NCBI RefSeq assembly: GCF_000718085.1
Contig: NZ_JOEC01000002.1
Span: 1,378,099 to 1,442,098, forward strand
Reading direction: 5' to 3'
From: Mycetocola saprophilus
GTDB lineage: Bacteria > Actinomycetota > Actinomycetes > Actinomycetales > Microbacteriaceae
Length of the DNA stretch: 64,000 nt
Numbering within the stretch: position 1 is the first letter of the stretch; each line of letters begins with the position of its first letter. This document shows positions 43,228 to 51,862 of this stretch, one piece after another. The notes under the pieces were generated by a model, which ran no database searches, was not told the origin of the DNA, and saw only the letters and a list, made by a program, of their open reading frames with translations. A program made the translations under genes and the position numbers.

Positions 43228-43830
43228 ATGGATACCGTAGATTTCTGGTTTGACCCGTCGTGCCCCTGGGCCTGGATGACCTCCCGCTGGGTAGATAATG
43301 TGTCCGCGCAGCGTGAGCTGAACGTCACCTGGCACCCGATGAGCCTTGCCGTGCTCAACGAGAACAACGCCGACCTCACCGATGAGCGTCGCGCGGGCCT
43401 GGCCAAGGTACTGCGATACAACCGCCTGGTGACTGGCGTGGCCGAGGAGGTCGGCCCCGAGCACATCAAGCCGCTGTACGATGCCCTGGGCACCCGGATT
43501 CACCCGGGTGGACGCACCGATCAGGATGCGATCATCGCCGAGGCGCTCGCCGAGGTGGGCCTGGATGCCGGTCTGGCAGCCCTCGCCGACTCCGAGGCTC
43601 ACGATGTCGCGCTGCGCGAGAGCCACGGCAGCGGAATCGCGCTGGTGGGTCAGGATGTGGGCACCCCGATTATCGCCGTCAACGGCACCGCCTTCTTCGG
43701 TCCGGTCATCTCCCCGGCCCCCGCCGGAGAGGAAGCCCTGCGCCTCTGGGACGGGGTGCTCGCTGTATCCTCGTACCCGGGCTTCTTTGAGCTCAAGCGC
43801 TCGCGCACCGTCGGCCCCATTTTCAACTAA
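43228..43830 (+). CDS. DsbA-family protein (Rv2466c-like, mycothiol-dependent type)
   Basis: 200-aa thioredoxin-fold protein. The active site near the N-terminus reads DPSCPWAWMTSRW: the first Cys is present but the CPWC second Cys known from Rv2466c is Ala. Other family blocks are MSLAVLNENN, GTPIIAVNGTAFFGPVISP and GFFELKRSRTVGP. Homologues are described as mycothiol-dependent reductases; the single-Cys form would rely on a mixed disulfide with mycothiol. ATG 43228 is preceded closely by TTGAAT, a possible leaderless -10. It begins a run with rpiB and a glycosylase gene. Confidence 0.85.
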   Translation: MDTVDFWFDPSCPWAWMTSRWVDNVSAQRELNVTWHPMSLAVLNENNADLTDERRAGLAKVLRYNRLVTGVAEEVGPEHIKPLYDALGTRIHPGGRTDQDAIIAEALAEVGLDAGLAALADSEAHDVALRESHGSGIALVGQDVGTPIIAVNGTAFFGPVISPAPAGEEALRLWDGVLAVSSYPGFFELKRSRTVGPIFN

Positions 43831-43846
43831 AGGATTTTCACGAATC

Positions 43847-44350
43847 ATGCGTATTCACGTCGCCACCGATCACGCCGGCCTCGAATTTAGTCGCGCGCTG
43901 CAGGACCACCTGGTGAGCCTGGGCCACGAGGTGGTGGACCACGGTCCCACCTCCTACGATGCCCTGGATGACTACCCGGCCTTCTGCATCAACGCGGCCG
44001 CCGCGACCGTGGCCGACCAGCGTGCCGGTGTTCAGGCGCTCGGTGTGGTGTTTGGCGGATCCGGTAACGGTGAGGCCATCGCCGCCAACAAGGTTGAGGG
44101 TGTGCGCGCCGCGCTGGTGTGGAACCACTCCACCGCCACCCTGGCTCGCGATCACAACGACGCCAACGTCATCTCGATCGGTGCGCGCCAGCACGAGGAG
44201 TCCGAGGTGCTCGCCTTTGTCGAGGCCTTCATCGCCGAACCCTTCTCGCAGGATGAGCGTCACGTGCGCCGCATTGCGCAGCTGGCCGAGTATGAGACCA
44301 CCGGTGATATCGCCGGTAAGGGTGTCGAGCGCCCGGTTTCGCGCGGCTAG
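43847..44350 (+). CDS. rpiB: ribose-5-phosphate isomerase B
   Basis: 167-aa LacAB/RpiB enzyme interconverting ribulose-5-P and ribose-5-P in the pentose phosphate pathway. The N-terminal RIHVATDHAGLEF, the phosphate loop GVVFGGSGNGEAIAANKV and ALVWNHSTATLARDHNDANVISIGAR are diagnostic. It has the Glu-containing GSGNGE loop of the actinobacterial type rather than the Cys form. ATG follows the DsbA-like stop by 16 nt, so the genes are co-transcribed, and the glycosylase GTG comes 6 nt after its stop. Confidence 0.93.
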   Translation: MRIHVATDHAGLEFSRALQDHLVSLGHEVVDHGPTSYDALDDYPAFCINAAAATVADQRAGVQALGVVFGGSGNGEAIAANKVEGVRAALVWNHSTATLARDHNDANVISIGARQHEESEVLAFVEAFIAEPFSQDERHVRRIAQLAEYETTGDIAGKGVERPVSRG

Positions 44351-44356
44351 TCGACC

Positions 44357-45355
44357 GTGCCCGAGGGACACTCAGTACACCGCATCGCGCGGCAGTTTGA
44401 ACGCAACTTTCTGAATACCCCGGTGTTCGCATCGAGCCCGCAGGGGCGCTTTGCCGAGGGTGCCGAGGTGCTCAGCGGTCACGAACTGCTGCGCGTCAAC
44501 GCGGTCGGAAAGCAGATGTTTGCCGAGTTTGATGGGGACCTCTGGCTGCGGGTGCACCTCGGGCTTTACGGGGCGTGGGATTTTGCCGGGAGCATCTCCA
44601 CCGATCCCACGATTGCCAGCGCATCGGGTCGGATGGGGCAGACCAACCAGCGTGGAACCACGCTGGATCCCGGCCTGCTAGTCGATCGCGGCGGGGAGGA
44701 CTCGATCGCCTCGATCGGCGCCCCGCGCAACGCCCGGATGCGCATGTCCGAGCAGACCAAGGCGCTGGCCGGCGCCGAGAACGAGACGTTCCCACCGGAA
44801 CCGGTGGGCCAGGTACGCCTGCGCCTCCTCACCGAGACCGCGGTGGCAGACCTGCGTGGCCCGACCGCGTGTGAGGTCATGACTCCGGACGCGGTTCAGG
44901 CGAAGATTGACTCCCTGGGTCCGGATCCGCTGACCGATGACTCGGCCGCGGCCGAGGAGAAGTTTGTGGCCGCCGTGCGCAAGCGGCAGGTGGCCATCGG
45001 GCAGTTGCTGATGGACCAGTCAGTGGTGGCCGGGATCGGCAACGTCTATCGCGCCGAGATGCTCTTCCGGGCCGCGCTGAACCCGCATACCCCGGGCAAG
45101 CATGTTCCCGAGGAGGTGGTGCGCGGGCTCTGGCACGACTGGGGTGTGCTGCTGCGGATCGGCGTGGAAACCGGCCAGATGATGACCATGGACGATCTGG
45201 ATCCCGAGGCCTATGTGGCGGCGATGGGAAACCTCGCCGACCGGCACTGGGTCTACCGCCGGGCCGGTCTGCCCTGCCGACGCTGCGGAACGAATATCGC
45301 CCTCGAGGTGATGCAGGCCCGCAAGCTTTACTGGTGTCCCGGCTGCCAACTCTAG
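44357..45355 (+). CDS. Fpg/Nei family DNA glycosylase
   Basis: 332-aa base-excision-repair glycosylase/AP lyase. It begins MPEGHSVHRIA, giving the catalytic Pro2 and Glu3; the helix-two-turn-helix carries SVVAGIGNVYRAEMLF, and the C-terminal zinc finger is CRRCG...CPGC. The longer chain and PEGHS start resemble actinobacterial Nei1/Nei2 rather than MutM. GTG start, 6 nt after rpiB. It removes oxidised bases from DNA. The operon ends in a strong terminator. Confidence 0.92.
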   Translation: MPEGHSVHRIARQFERNFLNTPVFASSPQGRFAEGAEVLSGHELLRVNAVGKQMFAEFDGDLWLRVHLGLYGAWDFAGSISTDPTIASASGRMGQTNQRGTTLDPGLLVDRGGEDSIASIGAPRNARMRMSEQTKALAGAENETFPPEPVGQVRLRLLTETAVADLRGPTACEVMTPDAVQAKIDSLGPDPLTDDSAAAEEKFVAAVRKRQVAIGQLLMDQSVVAGIGNVYRAEMLFRAALNPHTPGKHVPEEVVRGLWHDWGVLLRIGVETGQMMTMDDLDPEAYVAAMGNLADRHWVYRRAGLPCRRCGTNIALEVMQARKLYWCPGCQL

Positions 45356-45362
45356 ACGCAAA

Positions 45363-45400
45363 ACGAACCCCGGCCCACTCGGACCGGGGTTCGTGTTTTT
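45363..45400. terminator. terminator between convergent transcripts
   Basis: Perfect 10-bp stem CGAACCCCGG / CCGGGGTTCG with a 10-nt loop, preceded by AAAA and followed by TGTTTTT; works for the glycosylase operon and possibly for the convergent giant gene. Confidence 0.85.
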
Positions 45401-45419
45401 AGCGTGGTACGAAAACCGT

Positions 45420-48400
45420 TTAGCGCAGCGCGGAGATCGCGTGCACCAGGTTTTTGGCCTGGCGCAGCCGGGCCTCATAGGTGGCTCCCACCACCAGGAG
45501 GAGGACGCCGCCTAGTCCCGCCCACACCGCCCAGGACAGGGTGTCGGTAATGGCGCGGATGAGCGGGAACGCCTGCACGATCACGTGGATCAGGAGCACG
45601 CCGGTGCCGATCACGAACGGCGCCTGGAGCCGGCCGAACACACCCCAGAGAATCAGCGCGATGGTGACGATCCCGAGCCCCACGATGCGGATCGGGTGGG
45701 GATCGCCCCACCCGGCGAGGAATGAGGCGAGGGTCCCTACCGCCAGCGGGATCCCCAGCACCGGCATGCTGCGCAGGTCCGGGTGCCGACGCAGCTTGAG
45801 AATGCCGATCAGCACCGCGGCGATCAGCAGGGGAGCCAGGGCCAGCTCGACGGCGGTTCCCGGACGCACCCAGGCGAAGACACCGTAGAAACCCGAGATT
45901 CCCAGCGCGCCGATCCAGAACGGTGATCCCCAGCGCGAGTAGCCAGCGCCCGCGACGGCAAGAATCGCAAACAGCGAGGCGAGCAGGATGAGCGAGGCGC
46001 GGAGGTGGTCGGATCCGGCGAGCAGCGGGAATCCGATGAGCACCAGGGCACTAAACGCCGCCAGTCCGATGACCGAGTCGATGCTCGAGAACGACTCGCG
46101 GCGCAGCCAGGGAATGAACGCCAGCACCAGAACACACAGCATGATGGCCCAGAGCTCGGCGGGAGCGGGGAATGCGATCCGATAGCCGCCGGTCACGAGG
46201 AACACTCGTCCCAGAGTCAGCACAATGAGCGTGCCCGCGGTTGGCCCCAGCGCCAGGGCGCGCACCGGAAGATTGCGCCACTCGCGCCGCAGCAGACGAG
46301 CTGATCCGGCCAGCACCAGGGCTACCAGCCCGATGATGAGGGCACCGGTGGATCCGAACCGAAGTCCATCCGCAATCACACCGATGGCGGCGGAGGCTCC
46401 GGCCAGGCCGAGGCCCAGGGTCGCCACGTGCGGCCGGGGATGGACCGGGTTGATCGCACTGGTCAGGAGGATCAGCAGCGCAAGCATCGCCGCCACCGGC
46501 ACCACATAGGCGCTGGTCGAGGTGATATACGCCCGATCCAGGGCCACCCAGAGCGAGGTACTGGCGATCCCCAGGGCGAGTGCCAGCTGGAAGCGTCGGA
46601 GCCCGCTGGTGCGTAACAGCGGGTTGCCGTGAGCCCCGGAGGAGACCGCGGCGGCGACCGCAAGAATCGGCAGCGCCGGCCAGCTGGACACGAGGTTTAC
46701 CCCGTCAATAAACACCGGGATTGCGATCAGGAGCAGGGCGAGATCGGTCGCGATGCGCACGTGACGAAGGGCACCCAGTAGGGTCTCTGGCGGATTGAGA
46801 CGCAGGCTGAGGCGGCGTGGTGTCGAGTTCGGTCCGCCGAGCACGCGGGTTCGCAGCGGGGTATGCCCGATGATCGTGAGGGCCAGGAGCAGGAGCGCGA
46901 CCGGGATTGTCTCGCGCACGTCTGCCTGCATCGAGATCGAGGTGACCGACAGCGCCGCGAGCAGGATCGCCGAGGCACTGAGGAGGAGACGGATGCCGGT
47001 GCCGATCCGGGCGGGACGCAGCACCGGAACCAGGGCGCCGAGGGTCCCCACAATCGGCAGCAGAGCGATCGGCAGGCCGGGACGCGGCTCCAGGATCAGA
47101 CCGGCCCAGAAGTATGCGCCGGCGAGAACCAACAGGACCGCCGCGGCCGCGCCGATCAGGCGTCCCTCGGCTGTACCAAACGGGTTCACTCGGAAGCGGT
47201 CGGAAAGCGCGGGCACTACCCCAAGGAGGATCCCGATGAGTGCCGCATAGACCAACTCCCAACCCCCGAGCGCGGTCATTGACATCGGGGACTGCGTCGC
47301 CACGATGCGCCCAACCAGCGTGAGGCCGAGCAGGAAGGCACCCATCGAGAGGAGAACGCGCTGGGTCGGCGGCGTGGCCGCGCGCGGATCCTGTTCGGCG
47401 CGGACCCGCCAGGCCATAAACGCGACCAGTGCCAGCGCGTGGATCACGATGTCGGCGGCGGTCAGCGAGGGCGAGCGCACCAGTGCCAACACAATACTCG
47501 CCGCGGAGAGGACGGCCGGCACCAGCCAGAAGGTCAGCCCGGGGAGGCGACGGGGGAGCCGGATCGAGGTTTCGGCCAGGGCCAGGGCAATTGCCAGGAT
47601 GATGATCGACTGGGCAAAACGGGATTCCAGCGGGAATACGCTGAGGGTTGCGGCCAGGGTTGCCGCGCCCAGGAGCCAGGGAAGGACATCGCGCAGCGCC
47701 CGGAGGCGGTGTGCGGCAAACCCCAGGGGTGCCAGGGCGAGTAGGAGCGCCGCCATTCCGGGCAGGGCCACGGTGAGGAATGTGCCCGTGTTGGGCATCG
47801 AGGATTCGGCCGCGCGCTCGGTGGCAAACCAGCCCAGGGCGCAGCCGGTTAGGATCGCCGAGGCGATCCACGCGGTCCAGCCGGGCAGCAGGGTTGCCAG
47901 GCTCGGGTGCTCGCTGCGGCGGGTCAGGACCCAGATCCCGGTGGCGGTCATCGTGGTCGAGAGCACCACCATGAGCAGCGCGGGCAGTGTCGGAGGCGAG
48001 AATGCGAGCGCAACCTCGGTGATGGTGGTCCCGAGCAGTCCCGGCGGCGTCAGCGCCGCAAGCAGCATGGCACCGGTGCGGCCGGTGATGCGCAGGGGGT
48101 GCGAGGTGGTCAGTACCGCAAAACCCAGCCAGGCGAGCGCGGTCGCGCCCAGGAGGAACACCAGCAGGACGACACCAGCCTGTGCAACCCCGGGCACACT
48201 TCCGGTCGCGACAACGACCAGGGCCAGTCCGAGCGATTCCACCAGCAGGCGCTCGGGGGCGCGTGCCGCACGGGACCGCAGGACGCGGGATCCGGCAACC
48301 GCGATCACCAGGCCCGCAAGCGATCCCAGCCACACCGTCTGGAAGGCCGTGGTGCCGAGCGACCCGATCAGCCCAAACGCCGACAGTGGGAGCAGGAGTG

Positions 48401-49496
48401 CGGCGATGAACGCATAGCTGCGCACGCGGGTGAGTCGTTCGGCCAGCACCGCCAGTGCCCCCACGAGGCCCAGGCCGAGGCCGGCCGAGAAGATCGGATC
48501 GAGGCCCGAGATCCCCGCCACATCAAAGGCCCGCACCAGGCCCGCATCGATCAGCGCAATGATCGTGCTGAGGATCGCCAGGGCGTGCGCGGTGGAGGGC
48601 AGCCGCCTCACGATGAATCCGGCCACCGCGGCCGTCGCGGCGGCGACACCGAGCAGGATCAGCGCGCGTACCGGCGGGGTGGTCCCCAGATAGGCGAGGG
48701 TTGCAAAGAACAGTGCCGCGGCTACCAGGAGCACCACGCCCAGGGTCAGCAGCGTGGTCTGGATGCTCGAACGGCGTGGCACCCGCTCGGAAGCGGGGGC
48801 CGCGGCGACTCGTCGTGGTGATTCCGGCGGCGCGGGTGGCGCGGGCATCGCGGCCGCGGGGGCCTGGACCAGGTCCGCGGCGGCCACCGACGTATCGAAC
48901 GGCACCATCGCCGTGACGGGACTCTGGATCGGGCTCACCACCGGGCTTGGCACGGGGCTGGCAATCGGATTAGCGACCGGAATCGGGCTCGGCACGGGGG
49001 CGACAACCGGGTGAGCCGAAGGACTCACGCCCGGGGGTGCATACGCCGCCACCGGAAGCGCCAGCACCGCGCGCCGGCGCTCCTCGGCCAGATCCCCGGC
49101 CGCGCGGCTTACCTGGGTTAGCTCAACCGCGTCGTCCTGGTTCAGCGAGAGTCCACACGCCTCGCAGCGCGAGCCGGCCAGGGTGGCAAAGCATCCGGGA
49201 CAGCGCGCGGGGTCCATCAGCGCCAATGCCGTGGGCGGCCAGGCGAGGGTCACCGCGGTGCCGGCGGGAAGGTTTTGACGGGACCGCATCGCGGCGATCA
49301 GTCCCGCGCGTTCCAGGAGAGCCGCGTCCAGGGTCTGGCTACGCAGACGAATCAGCCCGGCCACGCCGGTGCGGACATCGATGTTGCATCGCCCGCAGAC
49401 TCCGATTGCCGGGATCCCAAAGCACGAGGGACACACCTGGGTATCCCGTAGCTGGATGATGCCGGAGGGCCACGCGGGGTATCGAGTGATGGTCAT
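45420..49496 (-). CDS. giant polytopic membrane protein (SCO7613 C-terminal type)
   Basis: 1358 aa, by far the largest protein here. The N-terminal 140 residues are cytoplasmic and contain two zinc-ribbon-like blocks (CPSCFG...CGRC and CPGCFA...CEAC). A low-complexity Pro/Ser/Ala spacer with PSPIPVANPIASPVPS follows to about residue 240. From about residue 250 to the end there are some 35-40 alternating hydrophobic segments with no catalytic motif I can see. This is the layout of the actinobacterial SCO7613 C-terminal domain membrane proteins, whose function is unknown. ATG start at 49496. Monocistronic. Confidence 0.82.
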   Translation of the reverse strand: MTITRYPAWPSGIIQLRDTQVCPSCFGIPAIGVCGRCNIDVRTGVAGLIRLRSQTLDAALLERAGLIAAMRSRQNLPAGTAVTLAWPPTALALMDPARCPGCFATLAGSRCEACGLSLNQDDAVELTQVSRAAGDLAEERRRAVLALPVAAYAPPGVSPSAHPVVAPVPSPIPVANPIASPVPSPVVSPIQSPVTAMVPFDTSVAAADLVQAPAAAMPAPPAPPESPRRVAAAPASERVPRRSSIQTTLLTLGVVLLVAAALFFATLAYLGTTPPVRALILLGVAAATAAVAGFIVRRLPSTAHALAILSTIIALIDAGLVRAFDVAGISGLDPIFSAGLGLGLVGALAVLAERLTRVRSYAFIAALLLPLSAFGLIGSLGTTAFQTVWLGSLAGLVIAVAGSRVLRSRAARAPERLLVESLGLALVVVATGSVPGVAQAGVVLLVFLLGATALAWLGFAVLTTSHPLRITGRTGAMLLAALTPPGLLGTTITEVALAFSPPTLPALLMVVLSTTMTATGIWVLTRRSEHPSLATLLPGWTAWIASAILTGCALGWFATERAAESSMPNTGTFLTVALPGMAALLLALAPLGFAAHRLRALRDVLPWLLGAATLAATLSVFPLESRFAQSIIILAIALALAETSIRLPRRLPGLTFWLVPAVLSAASIVLALVRSPSLTAADIVIHALALVAFMAWRVRAEQDPRAATPPTQRVLLSMGAFLLGLTLVGRIVATQSPMSMTALGGWELVYAALIGILLGVVPALSDRFRVNPFGTAEGRLIGAAAAVLLVLAGAYFWAGLILEPRPGLPIALLPIVGTLGALVPVLRPARIGTGIRLLLSASAILLAALSVTSISMQADVRETIPVALLLLALTIIGHTPLRTRVLGGPNSTPRRLSLRLNPPETLLGALRHVRIATDLALLLIAIPVFIDGVNLVSSWPALPILAVAAAVSSGAHGNPLLRTSGLRRFQLALALGIASTSLWVALDRAYITSTSAYVVPVAAMLALLILLTSAINPVHPRPHVATLGLGLAGASAAIGVIADGLRFGSTGALIIGLVALVLAGSARLLRREWRNLPVRALALGPTAGTLIVLTLGRVFLVTGGYRIAFPAPAELWAIMLCVLVLAFIPWLRRESFSSIDSVIGLAAFSALVLIGFPLLAGSDHLRASLILLASLFAILAVAGAGYSRWGSPFWIGALGISGFYGVFAWVRPGTAVELALAPLLIAAVLIGILKLRRHPDLRSMPVLGIPLAVGTLASFLAGWGDPHPIRIVGLGIVTIALILWGVFGRLQAPFVIGTGVLLIHVIVQAFPLIRAITDTLSWAVWAGLGGVLLLVVGATYEARLRQAKNLVHAISALR

Positions 49497-49703
49497 CGTG
49501 TCCTTTGGTACCGAGGCAAAGGGAGTTTTGCCTGCCTGGCAGACTACGGACTACCTCGCCTCTGAGTGCCCAATTTTGCCCAGATTGCCGCAAGATATCG
49601 CCGAATTCGTCGCATCGATGGTGCAAAACGGCAACGCGGTCCTCCCTATGGGGGACCGAGTCGGTGATTCCTTGACAGCCGGAAAAATACTTCGGTTGCG
49701 CCG

Positions 49704-50408
49704 CTAATCGGACATGGCGGACCGCCACCGATACTCGCTCTGGGGGCGTCCCGGAGCACCCAGCCGAGGGGCGCGTTCCACGCTGCCGGTCGCGGTGAGA
49801 TGCTCCAGGTAGCGCCGGGCTGCCACCCGCGACATCCCCACCTCTTCGGCGATCTCGGCGGCGGAACAGGCCCCGTGGGTGCGCAGCGCGTCGGTCACCA
49901 GCCTCAGCGTCTCGGGTGCGATGCCCTTCGCGGGTGCCTCCCGGGTGGGCGGTCGTAGCGCCGAAAACAGCGAGTCCACCTCCTGCTGGGTGGACTGGCC
50001 GGTGGCGCAGAGGTCACGGCTGTGGAAGTCGCGGAACTGAGCCATCCGCTCATAGAAGGTGGCGAAGGTGAAGGGTTTGATCAGGTACTGGGCCACACCC
50101 AGGGCCAGCGTGCGACGGACGCTCTCGGCCTCCCGCACCCCACTGATCACGATCGCGTGGGTGTCGGTGCCGCGGGCCCGAATGTGGCGGAGCACGTCCA
50201 GGCCGCTGCCGTCGGGCATCGTGATATCCAGCAGGATGAGGTCGATCGGACGGGCATCATCACGCAGGATCGCCACGGCTTGAAAGGCCCCGACGGCCTC
50301 GGCGACCACCACAAACCCGGGCACCCGTTCCACAAACGACCGGTGGAGCTCGACGATCAGGGGATCGTCATCCACGATCAGGACGCGGATATCGCGCGGC
50401 TTAGTCAT
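49704..50408 (-). CDS. response regulator (CitB/DcuR family)
   Basis: 234 aa. Receiver domain at about residues 1-125: acidic pocket in VLIVDDDPLIVE, phospho-acceptor Asp in DLILLDITMPDGSG and the conserved Lys in YLIKPFTF. The C-terminal HTH (TDALRTHGACSAAEIAEEVGMSRVAARRYLEHL) is the type found in regulators of C4-dicarboxylate and citrate transport. Its start overlaps the kinase stop by 4 nt. It most likely activates the divergent dctA gene. Confidence 0.92.
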   Translation of the reverse strand: MTKPRDIRVLIVDDDPLIVELHRSFVERVPGFVVVAEAVGAFQAVAILRDDARPIDLILLDITMPDGSGLDVLRHIRARGTDTHAIVISGVREAESVRRTLALGVAQYLIKPFTFATFYERMAQFRDFHSRDLCATGQSTQQEVDSLFSALRPPTREAPAKGIAPETLRLVTDALRTHGACSAAEIAEEVGMSRVAARRYLEHLTATGSVERAPRLGAPGRPQSEYRWRSAMSD

Positions 50409-51706
50409 CGGTCATCCTCCCGTGTGGGGGCGGCGGGGAGGGAAACCCTGAGCGTGGTGGGATGTTCATCCACGGTGATGTGACCACCCGCCTGGGTCAC
50501 GATCTGGTGGACCAGGGCGAGCCCGATACCCCGGGTGGCCGAGGGTGCCGCCTTGGTCGAGAATCCGTGTTCGAACATTCGAGCCCGGGAGTCCTCGGTG
50601 AATCCCGCCCCGCTATCGGTCACCGAGATGTCCACGGTCTCGGCACCCGACGGACGCATTTCCAGATGCACGGTGTGTGGGCGCTCGCCGGCCGCGGCGG
50701 CATCAAACGCATTGTCGATCAGGTTGCCCACGACGGCGATTGCATCGATCGGGCTCAGCGCGAGTGCGGGGGCCTCGGGATCGATCACGGTCTCGAAGCG
50801 GATCCCGCGCTCCGAGGCCTGGGCGCTCTTGCCCAGCAGCAGTGCGTTCATGGTGGATTCGGAGGTCGCCGGCACCGCCAGACTGTCCACCAGCTCCTGA
50901 TTGTGATCGGCGGTTTCGGTTAGCAGGGTGATGGCCTCCCGGGTGCGTCCCAGCTCAAGCATCGCCACGGCCGTGTGGAGCCGGTTGCCATGCTCATGGT
51001 TTTGCGCACGCAGCGCCGCGCCCAGGGTACGCAGCGATTCAAACGAGGAGGTCGCGTCGCGCACATCGGCGGCGCTGAGATTGCCCGCGAGCCTGCGCGT
51101 GTAGTGACGTCCCAGTAGCGCCCCCACGATCCCGGTGGCGAGGAGGCCGGCCGTGACGGTCAGGATCAGCGGCAGCTCATCCCGGATCGACGCCCCGACC
51201 GTGCCCAGCGTTACCCCGGCCGACACCCACCCCACGATTTCGGTACCGCCCGGCGCGAGCACCGGTACGATGGTGCGGATCGAGGGGCCGAGGGTTCCGT
51301 CAAATACCTCGGTCAGCTCGGTGGCGGAGTCGGGGATCGTGCCCAGGTAGTACTCGCCGATCTGCGATTCCTCGCGGTGGGTGAGGCGCACTCCGGCCGG
51401 GGTCATGATGGTGACATAGGTGATGCCCGCCCGGTCGATCAGCGTGCGGGTGATCGGCTGGAGAAGATCGGATGCATCGGTGAATCCTCGTGTCCCCGAT
51501 TCCACTCCGGCCAGGGCCACGCGGGTGGTGGGGGAGAGGGCGAGGGTCGTGGCGATGGCCTCGGTGGCCCGCTCGGCCTCGTGTTCCCCGGCCCGCTGAC
51601 GGTCCCAAATCAGCAGCCCGCCCACGGCGAGGCCGAGGAGTATGGCGATCAGGATGAGCGCCAGAAACACGCTCGATGATGCGCTGCGGGTACGTTTTTG
51701 GACCAT
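50405..51706 (-). CDS. sensor histidine kinase (CitA/DcuS-like, no cytoplasmic PAS)
   Basis: 433 aa. TM1 at about 14-33; an extracellular PAS/sCache sensor at about 40-175 (GVESGTRGFTDASDLLQPITR, YVTIMTPAGVRLTH, GEYYLGTIPDSATE); TM2 at about 180-200. Then comes the H-box QNHEHGNRLHTAVAMLELG and an HATPase domain with NLIDNAFDAA and GIGLALVHQIV. In typical CitA/DcuS kinases a cytoplasmic PAS domain of about 100 residues separates TM2 and the H-box; here only about 40 residues do. ATG start. Likely senses an external C4-dicarboxylate. Confidence 0.9.
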   Translation of the reverse strand: MVQKRTRSASSSVFLALILIAILLGLAVGGLLIWDRQRAGEHEAERATEAIATTLALSPTTRVALAGVESGTRGFTDASDLLQPITRTLIDRAGITYVTIMTPAGVRLTHREESQIGEYYLGTIPDSATELTEVFDGTLGPSIRTIVPVLAPGGTEIVGWVSAGVTLGTVGASIRDELPLILTVTAGLLATGIVGALLGRHYTRRLAGNLSAADVRDATSSFESLRTLGAALRAQNHEHGNRLHTAVAMLELGRTREAITLLTETADHNQELVDSLAVPATSESTMNALLLGKSAQASERGIRFETVIDPEAPALALSPIDAIAVVGNLIDNAFDAAAAGERPHTVHLEMRPSGAETVDISVTDSGAGFTEDSRARMFEHGFSTKAAPSATRGIGLALVHQIVTQAGGHITVDEHPTTLRVSLPAAPTREDDR

Positions 51707-51862
51707 TCCGTCATTGTGCCACGCGGGCGTCCCCCTCGGTGTTTTGTCGCGACCAATATGACCAAAACTCGGGGCTCATCCGGATGCGGTCGTAGCGTGA
51801 GGGAAATTGATCTGGTGCCCTGCCCGCACCGCATCCGAACAGAGTCGTTTCAGGAGGAACTC

